Source: Bacteroidales bacterium (GTDB lineage: Bacteria; Bacteroidota; Bacteroidia; Bacteroidales; UBA932). From it: 64,000 nt of DNA. The position numbers and the translations under genes were made by a program. The DNA lies in NCBI GenBank assembly GCA_016281435.1, contig JAEEIQ010000067.1, positions 18,031-82,030 of the forward strand, given 5' to 3'. Of this stretch, positions 42,878 to 51,321 are shown piece after piece; position 1 is the first letter of the stretch; each line of letters opens with the position of its first letter. A model generated the notes under the pieces. The model did no database searches, had not been told where the DNA came from, and was given only the letters and a program-made list of their open reading frames with translations.

Positions 42878-44389
42878 ATGAAAAAGACAATAGCCATAGC
42901 AACAGCCATGTTGTTGTCCCTTGCGGCGGCGCTGGCACAGGATGTCTACACCGACCGATTCCAGAACGGGGATCCGATTCCCGACTACAGCCGCGTGGGC
43001 TACCATTGGGGCGACAGGGAGATTCCCGACGTGCCGGTGACCAGGACTGTCACGGCCCCGAAGAATGGGGAGGACGCGACTGAACTGATCCAGAAGGCCC
43101 TTGACGAGGCGAAAGCCCCCGGAGCGGTGCTGCTCAAGGCCGGCACCTACAACGTCAGCGGCACGCTGCATCTGCGGCGCAGCGGCATCGTGCTCCGCGG
43201 GGAAGGGAACCGGACGGTGGTCGTCGCGACGGGAACCGGGCAGCGGAGCCTTCTGGTAATAAGCGCCGAAAAGAACCGCCCGGCTTACGGCAAGGCGGTG
43301 GATATCGTCGAAAGCGTGCCCGTGGGCCGTATGTGGGTCAGGGTCGCGGATGCATCCTCCTTCAAGGCGGGAGACAGGATCATGATCAGGCGCACGGCCA
43401 ATGACAAATGGATCCATGATCTCAAGATGGATGTGATTCCGGAGCGCAAGGACGGCGGTGCCACCAATCAGTGGGCGGCCAAGGAGTACAACCTCACCTG
43501 GGAAAGGATAGTCACGAAGGTCGAAGGCGACCGGATATGGTTGGAGAACCCTGTCGTCATGGAAATAACCCCTGAATACAGCATCGGGCAGGTCCAGAAA
43601 TTCAAGATGGACCGCATCACCGAGTGCGGCGTCGAGGACATCGCATTCGTCTCCGAGTACGACGCTTCGAAAGTCGGGACGTACCACGGACAGGACTATT
43701 GCCTCGACGAGGACCATGGCTGGGTGGCGATAAGCGTCAACTACGCAGAACACGGTTGGATAAGGCGCTGTACCTCGAAGTATTTCGGCTATGCCATCGT
43801 GAGCCTGAACCGTCCGTGCAAGAATTTCTCGGTGCTTGACTGTCACAGCTCCGAGCCTGTGTCCATAATCACCGGCGGACGCCGGTATGCCTTCAACCTC
43901 GGCGGGGGCCAACTCAATTTCTTCGACGGCTGCACCTGCGAGGGCGACCGCCACCAGTTCGTCACGGGGGCCCGGGTATGCGGCCCGAACGTGTACCACC
44001 GCTGCACTGCCACGAACAGTTTCAGCGACTGCGGGCCTCACCATCGCTGGTCCACCGGTGTCCTTTACGACTGCGTTGTCGTTGACGGAAGATTCGACTG
44101 CGAAGACCGCGGAAATGCCGGCTCCGGACACGGATGGGCAGGTGCGAACTTTATATTTTGGAATTGCGAAGCCGGAATGTTCGCACTCCAGAGCCCATGG
44201 GTCTCTGCAAAAAACTATGCGGTCGGCTGCGTCGGACCCCGGCATAACGGCTCCCGCAGGGACAACCAGGACCGCCCGCAAGGGGTCTGGGAAAGCTACG
44301 ACTCCCACGTCTCCCCGGAATCTTTATACGAATATCAACTGGCCGAACGCCGCAAAGCCGGCATCAAGGCCGTACCGACAGATAATTAG
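42878..44389 (+). CDS. Secreted beta-helix protein, pectate-lyase fold (paralogue A)
   Basis: 503 residues with a signal peptide (MKKTIAIATAMLLSLAAALA). Starts with DYSRVGYHWGD then a Pectate_lyase_3-like opening (LIQKALDEAKAPGAVLLKAG, TLHLRRSGIVLRGEGNRT), and a beta-helix with conserved blocks GDRHQFVTGARVCGPNVYH, GPHHRWSTGVLYD, GWAGANFIFWNCEA and LQSPW. The same blocks occur in the 49636 protein. The family is not one I can name, but the fold and secretion suggest a polysaccharide lyase or hydrolase. Its promoter follows the sensor gene, and pepP starts 3 bases after it. Confidence 0.8.
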   Translation: MKKTIAIATAMLLSLAAALAQDVYTDRFQNGDPIPDYSRVGYHWGDREIPDVPVTRTVTAPKNGEDATELIQKALDEAKAPGAVLLKAGTYNVSGTLHLRRSGIVLRGEGNRTVVVATGTGQRSLLVISAEKNRPAYGKAVDIVESVPVGRMWVRVADASSFKAGDRIMIRRTANDKWIHDLKMDVIPERKDGGATNQWAAKEYNLTWERIVTKVEGDRIWLENPVVMEITPEYSIGQVQKFKMDRITECGVEDIAFVSEYDASKVGTYHGQDYCLDEDHGWVAISVNYAEHGWIRRCTSKYFGYAIVSLNRPCKNFSVLDCHSSEPVSIITGGRRYAFNLGGGQLNFFDGCTCEGDRHQFVTGARVCGPNVYHRCTATNSFSDCGPHHRWSTGVLYDCVVVDGRFDCEDRGNAGSGHGWAGANFIFWNCEAGMFALQSPWVSAKNYAVGCVGPRHNGSRRDNQDRPQGVWESYDSHVSPESLYEYQLAERRKAGIKAVPTDN

Positions 44390-44392
44390 ACC

Positions 44393-45781
44393 ATGTTTGA
44401 CAAGGAAGTTTACATTGCCCGCCGAAGGGCTCTCCTCGACAAGATGAAGGGCGAAGGCGGCATCATCGTGTTCATAGGGAACGTGGACGCTCCCGCTCAG
44501 TACTCGAACAACGCCTACAAATGGCGCCAGGACTCGACCTGGATATACTTCTTCGGAATCGACGAGCCCCGCTGGGCCGCCGTCCTCGACATAGACAGCG
44601 GCAAGGAAACCCTCTTTGCCGACGACGCCGACCTCGACGACATCATCTGGAACGGTCCCGAGCCTTCCGTCGCCGAAGTGGCGGCTACTACCGGAATCGC
44701 CGCGACGGCCCCGTACCGTGACCTTGACCAGGCCGTCGGGATGGCCCAGTGCGGAGGACGCAAGGTCCATGTTATCCCTCCGACCCGCTACTACAACAAG
44801 ATAAAACTTTCGCAATTGTCCATCTGGGACACGTCAGAAGCCCTTGTGAAGGCGATAATCTCCATGAGGCTCATAAAGTCCCCCGAGGAAATCGCATCCC
44901 TGGACGCCGCCTGCGACCTCGGCTGTGAGATGCACGTCCGCGCCCGCAAAGGGATACGCGTCGGCCGCATCGAGCAGGAAATCGTCGGCGAGATGGAGGG
45001 TGTCGCCCTCGCTAAGGGCTGGGGAGTGAGTTTTCCGACCATCCTGACCCAGCACGGGGAAGTCTTCCACTGCCATGACCATGGCGCCGAAATAGTTCCC
45101 GGCAAGCTCATGGTCATAGACGCCGGCGTCGAAGCGAACGACCACTACGCCTCCGACTTCACACGCACCTATCCTACGGGCGGGAAGTTCACCCTGAAGC
45201 AGAAGGACATCTACCAGATAGTCTGCGACTGCAACAACTTCGCTTTTACGCTGATAAAGCCCGGAGTGCAGTACCGCGACGTGCATCTTGCCGTGGCGCG
45301 CAAGATGCTGGACGCCCTTTCCGGGCTGGGGCTGGTGAAGGGCGACCTCGACGCGATGGTCGCGGAAGGCGTCGCCGGGCTCTTCATGCCGCACGGCCTC
45401 GGGCACAACATGGGCCTGGACGTGCATGACATGGAGGATTACGGAGAAGACCTCGTCGGCTACGACGACGACCAGAAGCGCGCAAAGCAGCTGGGACTCG
45501 GCAGCCTTCGCATGGCCCGCCGCCTGGTCCCCGGCAACGTGATCACGGACGAGCCGGGCATCTACTTCATCCCCGCCCTGATAGAGCAGTGGAAGAAGGA
45601 AGGCAAGTGCAAGGACTTCGTGAATTACGCGAAGTTGGAAGAATACTACGACTTCGGCGGCATACGCCTCGAAGACGACGTCCTCGTCACCGCTGATGGC
45701 GCCAGAAGGCTCGGCCGCAACCGCCTTCCGATAGAACCCGCCGACGTCGAAGCGGCCATGGCTGCGGACATGCAGGCCTAA
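44393..45781 (+). CDS. pepP: Xaa-Pro aminopeptidase, M24B family (AMP_N type)
   Basis: 462 residues. The N-terminal AMP_N domain opens YIARRRALLDKM and WIYFFGIDEPRWAAVLDI. The catalytic domain has VIDAGVEANDHYASDFTRTY (two Asp), HGLGHNMGLDVHD (His), ITDEPGIYF (Glu) and GGIRLEDDVLV (Glu), a full metal-ligand set. It is close in design to E. coli PepP and different from the longer gene at 6469-8262. It follows the beta-helix gene by 3 bases and shares its transcript. Confidence 0.92.
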   Translation: MFDKEVYIARRRALLDKMKGEGGIIVFIGNVDAPAQYSNNAYKWRQDSTWIYFFGIDEPRWAAVLDIDSGKETLFADDADLDDIIWNGPEPSVAEVAATTGIAATAPYRDLDQAVGMAQCGGRKVHVIPPTRYYNKIKLSQLSIWDTSEALVKAIISMRLIKSPEEIASLDAACDLGCEMHVRARKGIRVGRIEQEIVGEMEGVALAKGWGVSFPTILTQHGEVFHCHDHGAEIVPGKLMVIDAGVEANDHYASDFTRTYPTGGKFTLKQKDIYQIVCDCNNFAFTLIKPGVQYRDVHLAVARKMLDALSGLGLVKGDLDAMVAEGVAGLFMPHGLGHNMGLDVHDMEDYGEDLVGYDDDQKRAKQLGLGSLRMARRLVPGNVITDEPGIYFIPALIEQWKKEGKCKDFVNYAKLEEYYDFGGIRLEDDVLVTADGARRLGRNRLPIEPADVEAAMAADMQA

Positions 45782-46125
45782 ATCTCCACTGACGACCATT
45801 CCACCTTCCCGGAGACGGGAGGGTGGTTTTTCGATACCTTCACACTCACGTCGAAGGCGGAGGGGAAGGCCTCGCAGACGGCCTCCCTTATGCGCCATGC
45901 AACGTTCTCAAGGAGGTTGGACGGAACGGCCATCTCCCGTGCCACGATATCATAGACGGCTCCGTAGTCGATGGCATCGCCGATCGAATCGGACGCCGCT
46001 GCCTTCCCGGCATTGTAGCTGAAACGGAGGTCCACCTTGAACAGGTTGCCTTCCCGGCGCTCCTGCTCCAGGACACCGTGGAAGGCGTGGAATTCCATCC
46101 CGCTGAGTTCGACCGTCCCTTTCAT
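45778..46125 (-). CDS. folB: Dihydroneopterin aldolase
   Basis: 115 residues, typical length. GTVELSGMEFHAFHGVLEQERREGN (shown here as its two halves: VELSGMEFHAFHGVL and EQERREGNLF) is the FolB opening with the active-site Glu, and IDYGAVYDIV and the C-terminal VKVSKNHPP, with the catalytic Lys, complete the fold. It makes 6-hydroxymethyl-dihydropterin in folate synthesis. The ATG at 46125 starts 1 base after the YhcH stop; the 3' end overlaps convergent pepP by 4 bases. Confidence 0.93.
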   Translation of the reverse strand: MKGTVELSGMEFHAFHGVLEQERREGNLFKVDLRFSYNAGKAAASDSIGDAIDYGAVYDIVAREMAVPSNLLENVAWRIREAVCEAFPSAFDVSVKVSKNHPPVSGKVEWSSVEI

Positions 46126-46126
46126 C

Positions 46127-46690
46127 CTACTGCGCCACGGGCACCTTGATGACGATCTTGCGGACATGGCCGGCACCGGAAGGCGGGACGCAGCCGGGCA
46201 TGTGGGGATCGGAAGGGAACACGATGACCATGCATGAAGGATTCAAGACATAGCCATCCTGCTTCGAGGCGCCGGCGAAGAACTCGACGTCGCGCTTCTC
46301 GGAATAATCCGAAAGCCTGTCCTGCAGGTCTTCTGTCCGACATATGTAAATCATCTCCTCGCCGCAGATGACATACTGGATGTCTATGAACTGGCGATGG
46401 GTCTCGAACTTGTGGACCGCTTCTGGGTTGAGGTCGTACTCCTGCACGTTCGCGTAGGTCCCGGCTTCAGTCAGGGGGTATTTCCCGCACTTCAAGGTGT
46501 CCAGGTCGGGCCTGGAAAGGAAGGCGCACGCGGCGTCCCACTCGGCCTTGTTGGCCTTGTACTGCGCTTCCATCTGGGCTTTATCCAGTCCGGAGAAAGC
46601 CTTCTCCTTTATTATCTGAGGAAGTTCGACCTTCGCTCCGCAGGCGCAGCACAGTGCCGCCAGAGCCATAAACAATGCAATCCGTTTCAT
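46127..46690 (-). CDS. YhcH/YjgK/YiaL-like lipoprotein (DUF386)
   Basis: 187 residues: a lipoprotein signal (MKRIALFMALAALCCAC) in front of a YhcH-type cupin domain. Metal-site residues expected of the family are visible in FETHRQFIDIQYVICGEE (Glu, His, Asp) and FPSDPHMPGC (Asp, His). Related proteins without a signal peptide act on sialic acids or open sugars in the cytosol; here the export signal places it in the periplasm or outer membrane. A -7 box (TATTTTTG, minus strand, 46712-46719) lies 21 bases upstream. Confidence 0.83.
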   Translation of the reverse strand: MKRIALFMALAALCCACGAKVELPQIIKEKAFSGLDKAQMEAQYKANKAEWDAACAFLSRPDLDTLKCGKYPLTEAGTYANVQEYDLNPEAVHKFETHRQFIDIQYVICGEEMIYICRTEDLQDRLSDYSEKRDVEFFAGASKQDGYVLNPSCMVIVFPSDPHMPGCVPPSGAGHVRKIVIKVPVAQ

Positions 46691-47098
46691 CTGAAATCAA
46701 TATTATTCCAACAAAAATACATCAATTCCGTCAATTAATCAACGGACGCTTTCCCGCTGTTGCTTGTCATTCTCCGCCAGTAATCATCCTCCACCTATGT
46801 GATTGCCCAGCCGCTATTTCTAGCCTCTTGCCTGATTTCTTAAAATGTTCTGGCACGGGCCCTTAAAGTAGATTATTATTAATCAGCTGTTTATATCAGA
46901 AGGTCGTGCCACAATGCCCGCCAGAAGCTGCATCTGGCACCGAAAATAATGGTAAACCTGCCTCAGAGGTTATTCCAAGGCCACTTCTGTCCAATTCGGC
47001 GTGCCTGTTGTTTTGCGGGTATGCTCCGAGGGGCCTCCCCGTAGTGGAAAGACCCCGTCTCTCTCGCAGAAGCCGCAGGGGGAGTGGCGGTTTTTTAC
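46691..47098. other. Gene-free stretch with several inverted repeats
   Basis: No credible coding region. Contains the YhcH promoter at its left end and the Nif3 promoter at its right end. Inverted repeats: TGGCACG (46851-46857) with CGTGCCA (46905-46911); hairpin GCCAGA/TCTGGC with a 7-base loop (46920-46938); a GGGG-CCT-CCCC hairpin near 47031-47041; and a weak CCGC/GCGG stem followed by six T at about 47071-47097. It does not carry the signature bases of RNase P RNA, tmRNA or SRP RNA that I looked for. Confidence 0.45.
46712..46719 (-). promoter_or_regulatory. -7 box for the YhcH-folB operon
   Basis: TATTTTTG on the minus strand, matching TAnnTTTG. Confidence 0.5.
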
Positions 47099-47106
47099 TA
47101 TCTTTG
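47099..47106 (+). promoter_or_regulatory. -7 box for the Nif3-family gene
   Basis: TATCTTTG, matching TAnnTTTG, 19 bases before the ATG at 47126. Confidence 0.5.
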
Positions 47107-47125
47107 TCTTTCAACTTCAACAAAG

Positions 47126-47923
47126 ATGACGGTTAAGCAGATCATAGAAGCACTCGAGCGCTTCGCTCCCTTGAACCTTCAGGAACCATATGACAATTCG
47201 GGCCTGCAGGTGGGATTCCCCGGGACGGAAGTCACCGGAATCCTCGTGAGCCTCGATATAACGGAGAGCATCATAGACGAGGCTGTCTCGAGGGGATGCA
47301 ATCTCGTGGTCTCGCACCATCCGCTTCTCTTCCATCCCTTGAAGTGCGTCAGCGATGCCGCCTGGCAGCAACGTTGCGTCGTGAAGGCCCTCTCGAACAA
47401 GATAGCCCTGTATTCGGCCCACACCAACCTCGACAACGCCCGCGGCGGCGTGAACTTCAAGATGGCCGAGAAGATAGGCCTGAAGGCGACGGACTGGCTC
47501 AGCCCCGTCGAAGGACGGGATGCCGGAAGCGGACTTGTCGGCGAGCTTCCTGTGGCGGAAGAGGCTGAAAGTTTCGTCGCCAGGGTGCAGGAAATTTTCG
47601 GTGTGCCCTGCCTGAAGCATACCCCGGCCGCGGGAAAGACCGTCCGCAAGGTCGCGCTCTGCGGCGGAGCGGGCGCGTTCCTTATCGGCGATGCCCTGAA
47701 GAAGGGGGCCGATTGCTTCATCACGGGCGAGTTCCACTACCATGATTTCTTCGACGGCGAAGGGATGCTGCTGATGGAACTCGGCCACTGGCAGAGCGAG
47801 CAGTTCACATGCAACCTTCTTGAAAACATCATAAAGAAAAACTTCCTGGACGCGGAAGTGAAACTCTCCGGCCTCTGCACGGATCCCGTGGAATACAGCT
47901 TCGCTCCGGCCCGTAAAGACTGA
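47126..47923 (+). CDS. Nif3-like dinuclear metal centre protein
   Basis: 265 residues starting MTVKQIIEALERFAPLNLQEPYDN, the Nif3/YbgI opening. Metal-site residues VVSHHPLLFHPLK, YSAHTNLDNARGGVN and TGEFHYHDF (His, Asp and Glu) are present. The family forms hexamers; it was once called GTP cyclohydrolase 1 type 2, but the true substrate is unknown. The ATG at 47126 lies 19 bases after the -7 box. A thioesterase gene follows by 4 bases. Confidence 0.9.
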   Translation: MTVKQIIEALERFAPLNLQEPYDNSGLQVGFPGTEVTGILVSLDITESIIDEAVSRGCNLVVSHHPLLFHPLKCVSDAAWQQRCVVKALSNKIALYSAHTNLDNARGGVNFKMAEKIGLKATDWLSPVEGRDAGSGLVGELPVAEEAESFVARVQEIFGVPCLKHTPAAGKTVRKVALCGGAGAFLIGDALKKGADCFITGEFHYHDFFDGEGMLLMELGHWQSEQFTCNLLENIIKKNFLDAEVKLSGLCTDPVEYSFAPARKD

Positions 47924-47927
47924 AAAA

Positions 47928-48659
47928 ATGGATAAGTACACTCAGGATTATTCCATTCCTTATTACATGATAGACAGCAAGTCCCAGCTGCGTCCCTCGT
48001 CGTTTCTCGACATCGCGCAGGAACTTGCCGCCCTCGGGGCTGAGCCCCTTGGTTTTGCCGACCACCATCTCGAAAAATACGGCATCGTCTGGATCCTGGC
48101 GAGGATGCAGGTGAAGTTCACCGCCTTCCCCAGGCGCCTGGACACCGTAAAGCTCGAAACATGGCACCGGGGGGTGGACGGCCTTTTCTTCGTGCGTGAC
48201 TACCGTCTCCTCGACAAGGACGGCAACCCGCTCATTGCGGCGACGACTTCATGGATCCTTATGGACGTGGCTTCCCGCAGGGCCCTGCGAACGGACCGGC
48301 TGGGGGATATAATCCCGTTCGAACCGCAGTGCACCGAGAGGGTCTTCGAGGAACTCGCCCCGAAGGTCGCCGTCGCCAAGGATGCGCCTTTCAAGCCCAT
48401 AGGCAGCCACAAGGTGGTTTATTCCGACCTGGACGCCAACGGCCACACGAACAATGTCAAGTACACTGTCTGGGCCATGGACGCGCTGCCCTATGACCTT
48501 GTCCGGGACAATGACGTGAAGGAGATAGCGATAAACTTCAACCATGAAGCCCGCATGGGTGATACCGTGGACCTGTATCTTCTCGAGGAAGACGGGGCAT
48601 TCATAGTCGAAGGCCGTACAGGCGGCCAGCAGGTGTTCATCGAAAAACTGGTTTTCTGA
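47928..48659 (+). CDS. Acyl-ACP thioesterase
   Basis: 243 residues forming a double hotdog: YTQDYSIPYYMIDSKSQLRP, WILARMQVKF and VRDYRLLDKDGNPLIAATTSW in the first half; YSDLDANGHTNNVKYTVWAM, with the catalytic Asp/Asn/His region, in the second. The family releases fatty acids from acyl-ACP. It sits between Nif3 and a transporter gene in a tight plus-strand run. Confidence 0.9.
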   Translation: MDKYTQDYSIPYYMIDSKSQLRPSSFLDIAQELAALGAEPLGFADHHLEKYGIVWILARMQVKFTAFPRRLDTVKLETWHRGVDGLFFVRDYRLLDKDGNPLIAATTSWILMDVASRRALRTDRLGDIIPFEPQCTERVFEELAPKVAVAKDAPFKPIGSHKVVYSDLDANGHTNNVKYTVWAMDALPYDLVRDNDVKEIAINFNHEARMGDTVDLYLLEEDGAFIVEGRTGGQQVFIEKLVF

Positions 48660-48664
48660 GAAAG

Positions 48665-49639
48665 GTGGGAGAGTTCGGCAGCGCCCTGAAGAAGTTCGTA
48701 AAGGACTGGATGCTGATTATAGGAATAATCGGCGGAGCCTCGGCATATTTCCTGTACCGCGGCATGCCTTTCCTCCATCCGGCCGGCCCGGTGCTGTTGG
48801 AAATCTGCAAGAGGATCCAGCCCCTGCTGCTCTTTGCGATGCTCTTCCTGAGCTTCTGCAAGATAGAACCGCGGCAGATGCGCTACCGTGGCTGGATGGG
48901 CTGGCTGCTGCTTATCCAGGGAGGCTCCTTCACTGCGCTTGCCTTGCTGCTGGCATTCTGTCCCGGGCTGCCGCTCCGGGCCGGGATCGAGGGGCTGATG
49001 CTGTGCCTTATATGCCCGACGGCCACGGCCTGCGCCGTAGTCACCGGCAAGCTGGGAGGGGACATGGCCGGAGCCGTGACTTATACGGTCCTTATCAATC
49101 TGCTGGTCTCAATACTGGTGCCGCTTCTGGTACCTCTCATCCACCCCATGGCGGGACTGTCCTTCTTCAGCGCCTTCCTGCGCATACTCGGAAAGGTCTT
49201 CCCCTTGCTGATCCTGCCCTGCCTGCTGGCATGGATGGTCAGATGGTTGCTGCCCCGGCTGCACCGACGGCTCCTCAGGTATGTCGACTGGAGCTTTTAC
49301 CTTTGGGCCGTTTCCCTCACCCTTGCCATCCTTATGAGCACCAGGGCCATAGTGCACAACGAAGGTTCTGCCTGGGTGCTCGCCGAGATCGCGGCGGCAT
49401 CCCTTCTGAGCTGCGTCTTCCAGTTCTGGGCCGGCAAGAAGATAGGTTCCCGTTATGCGTCCAGGATCACCGGCGGACAGTCGCTTGGCCAGAAAAACAC
49501 GGTCTTCGGGATATGGATGGGCTATACTTTCCTTACCCCCGTGATCTCCGTCGCCGGAGGCTTCTATACCCTCTGGCACAATCTTTTCAATTCCTGGCAG
49601 CTATACCGCAAGCGCATCGGCAAACTCGAAAGTGAATGA
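48665..49639 (+). CDS. Bile acid:sodium symporter (BASS)-like transporter
   Basis: 324 residues with about nine or ten hydrophobic segments from residue 15 to 295. CPTATACAVVTGKLGGDMAGAVTYT and SLGQKNTVFGIWMGYTFL (around residues 117 and 276) are at the positions of the BASS crossover helices with their small-residue and Pro/Gly breaks. The substrate is not predictable; BASS homologues carry organic acids or sterols with sodium. It starts GTG at 48665, 6 bases after the thioesterase, and overlaps the next start (ATGA). Confidence 0.75.
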   Translation: MGEFGSALKKFVKDWMLIIGIIGGASAYFLYRGMPFLHPAGPVLLEICKRIQPLLLFAMLFLSFCKIEPRQMRYRGWMGWLLLIQGGSFTALALLLAFCPGLPLRAGIEGLMLCLICPTATACAVVTGKLGGDMAGAVTYTVLINLLVSILVPLLVPLIHPMAGLSFFSAFLRILGKVFPLLILPCLLAWMVRWLLPRLHRRLLRYVDWSFYLWAVSLTLAILMSTRAIVHNEGSAWVLAEIAAASLLSCVFQFWAGKKIGSRYASRITGGQSLGQKNTVFGIWMGYTFLTPVISVAGGFYTLWHNLFNSWQLYRKRIGKLESE

Positions 49640-51321
49640 AGGCGGGATATCTCATATTGGCCCTGACCGCGCTTCTGGCGTCGTGCTGCACGAAGCCGGA
49701 AGGCCCCGGGCAGAGCGGCGTGACGGAAGGGAAGCAGGACGTCTCTTTTCTTGCCGATCCCGTCTTCATCCTGCCTGAGGAGCCACTGACGCGGGACACC
49801 ATACCTGATTTCAGCCGCGTCGGCTACCATTGGGGCGAAGACGCCTTCCCCGATTACGCCAACGTCGTGCGCGTCGCTGCCCCCACCGGCGGAGACGACA
49901 CTTCTCTCATCCAGGACGCGATCGACTCCGCTCCCGAGCGGTCCGTAATCCTGCTGCAGGAAGGAACCTACCGTGTCGATTCCATCATAATGCTGGACCG
50001 CAGCGGACTTGTCCTCCGCGGCTCGGGGGACAAGGCGACAACGATCAGGGCGGCAGGCAAGACCCTTCGCCACGTCGTCGTGATGGGACGCGTGATGCGG
50101 GACGCCGCCGGTGCGAGGATAATAAAGACGACCTCCAAGTCCATCGCCGGAGTGGGGACCACGGTCCATTATCTCGTCAAGGTCCGTACGCCCCAGCTCA
50201 GCGCCAGGGAGCAGACGGGGCCGATGATTCCCCTTGTCGGGGATGCCTTCTGCGGCGCGGCTTTCGTCGAAGTGTCCGATCCGTCGTCCTTCAACGTCGG
50301 GGACAGGGTTTCCCTCTACAGGCCCGCGACGGCCGGCTGGCTGGACGCCATCCACATGCGCGAGATAGTCCAGGCAGCGACGGATGAAGACGTGATCACC
50401 CAGTGGACGCCCGCCGCCTACGGAATGTGGTGGGATAGGACGGTGGTCGGCGTCGAAGGGCGCCGCATCTGGCTGGACAACCCGGTGGTCATGTCCATGA
50501 CTTCAGGATTCGGAGGAGGGATGCTCGTAAAGACCTCATGGGACCGGATATCCGAGAGCGGGGTTGAGAACCTTGTCTTCGAATCGGAATTTGACTCCTC
50601 CGTCGTCGAAGACGGGATGTACATAGACGAGGAGCACGCGTCCACCGCCGTGCTGGTCGGCGCTTCGGAGCACTGCCGGGTGAAGGACATCACCGTCCGT
50701 TATTTCTCGACTTCGGCGGTCGACCTTTCTTCCGGAGCGCAGAACATCACCGTCGAAGACTGCCGCAGCCTGAGTCCCGTCAGCCGCATCAACGGCGGCT
50801 GGAGATATGCCTTCCATATCTCGGGAGGCGGGTGCTGCCTCGTGCGGAACTGCCTCTGCGACGAGGATCGTCACGGCTTCGTGCTCGGAACCAAGGTCCC
50901 CGGACCCAATGCTTTTGTGGACTGCATCGGGGAAAGGATGTATTCCATACTCGGTCCCCATCAGAGATGGTCCACGGGCTGTCTTTACGACAATTGCGTC
51001 ACTTCCGGCGGGCTTGTGGTGAAGGATGCCGGAAACTCCGGGACGGGACAAGGCTGGCAGGGCGCCAATATGGTTTTCTGGAACTGCAGGGCTTCTTCGA
51101 TAGTCTGCCAGAGCCCCTGGGCGTCGGCTCTCAACTGGAGCGTGGGCAGTACTCCGCGCGCCACGGCATCCGCTTCCTATGCCGCCGGGGACAATCTCGG
51201 CCGAAGGCCCCTCGGGGTGGTCAGGGACCGCCTTCCGGGCGAGCCCGAAAGATTGTACGACACCCAGTTGCAGGAACGCCTTGCCGCCGGGCGCAGGATT
51301 TCAAATGCGTCTGCCTTATGA
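49636..51321 (+). CDS. Beta-helix lipoprotein, pectate-lyase fold (paralogue B)
   Basis: 561 residues with a lipoprotein signal (YLILALTALLASCC). After a linker it repeats the plan of the 42878 protein: DFSRVGYHWGEDAFPD, SLIQDAIDSAPERSVILLQ, EDRHGFVLGTKVPGPNAF, GPHQRWSTGCLYD, GWQGANMVFWNCRA and CQSPW. The two are clear paralogues, one secreted, one lipid-anchored. Function is not known; a carbohydrate-active beta-helix enzyme is likely. It is co-transcribed with the thioesterase and transporter genes. Confidence 0.8.
   Translation: MKAGYLILALTALLASCCTKPEGPGQSGVTEGKQDVSFLADPVFILPEEPLTRDTIPDFSRVGYHWGEDAFPDYANVVRVAAPTGGDDTSLIQDAIDSAPERSVILLQEGTYRVDSIIMLDRSGLVLRGSGDKATTIRAAGKTLRHVVVMGRVMRDAAGARIIKTTSKSIAGVGTTVHYLVKVRTPQLSAREQTGPMIPLVGDAFCGAAFVEVSDPSSFNVGDRVSLYRPATAGWLDAIHMREIVQAATDEDVITQWTPAAYGMWWDRTVVGVEGRRIWLDNPVVMSMTSGFGGGMLVKTSWDRISESGVENLVFESEFDSSVVEDGMYIDEEHASTAVLVGASEHCRVKDITVRYFSTSAVDLSSGAQNITVEDCRSLSPVSRINGGWRYAFHISGGGCCLVRNCLCDEDRHGFVLGTKVPGPNAFVDCIGERMYSILGPHQRWSTGCLYDNCVTSGGLVVKDAGNSGTGQGWQGANMVFWNCRASSIVCQSPWASALNWSVGSTPRATASASYAAGDNLGRRPLGVVRDRLPGEPERLYDTQLQERLAAGRRISNASAL

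Noticed and set aside
46820..47100. RNase P RNA, tmRNA or SRP RNA
   Set aside because: The core bases of these RNAs (for example GAGGAAAGTC of RNase P RNA or the tRNA-like end of tmRNA) are not present.
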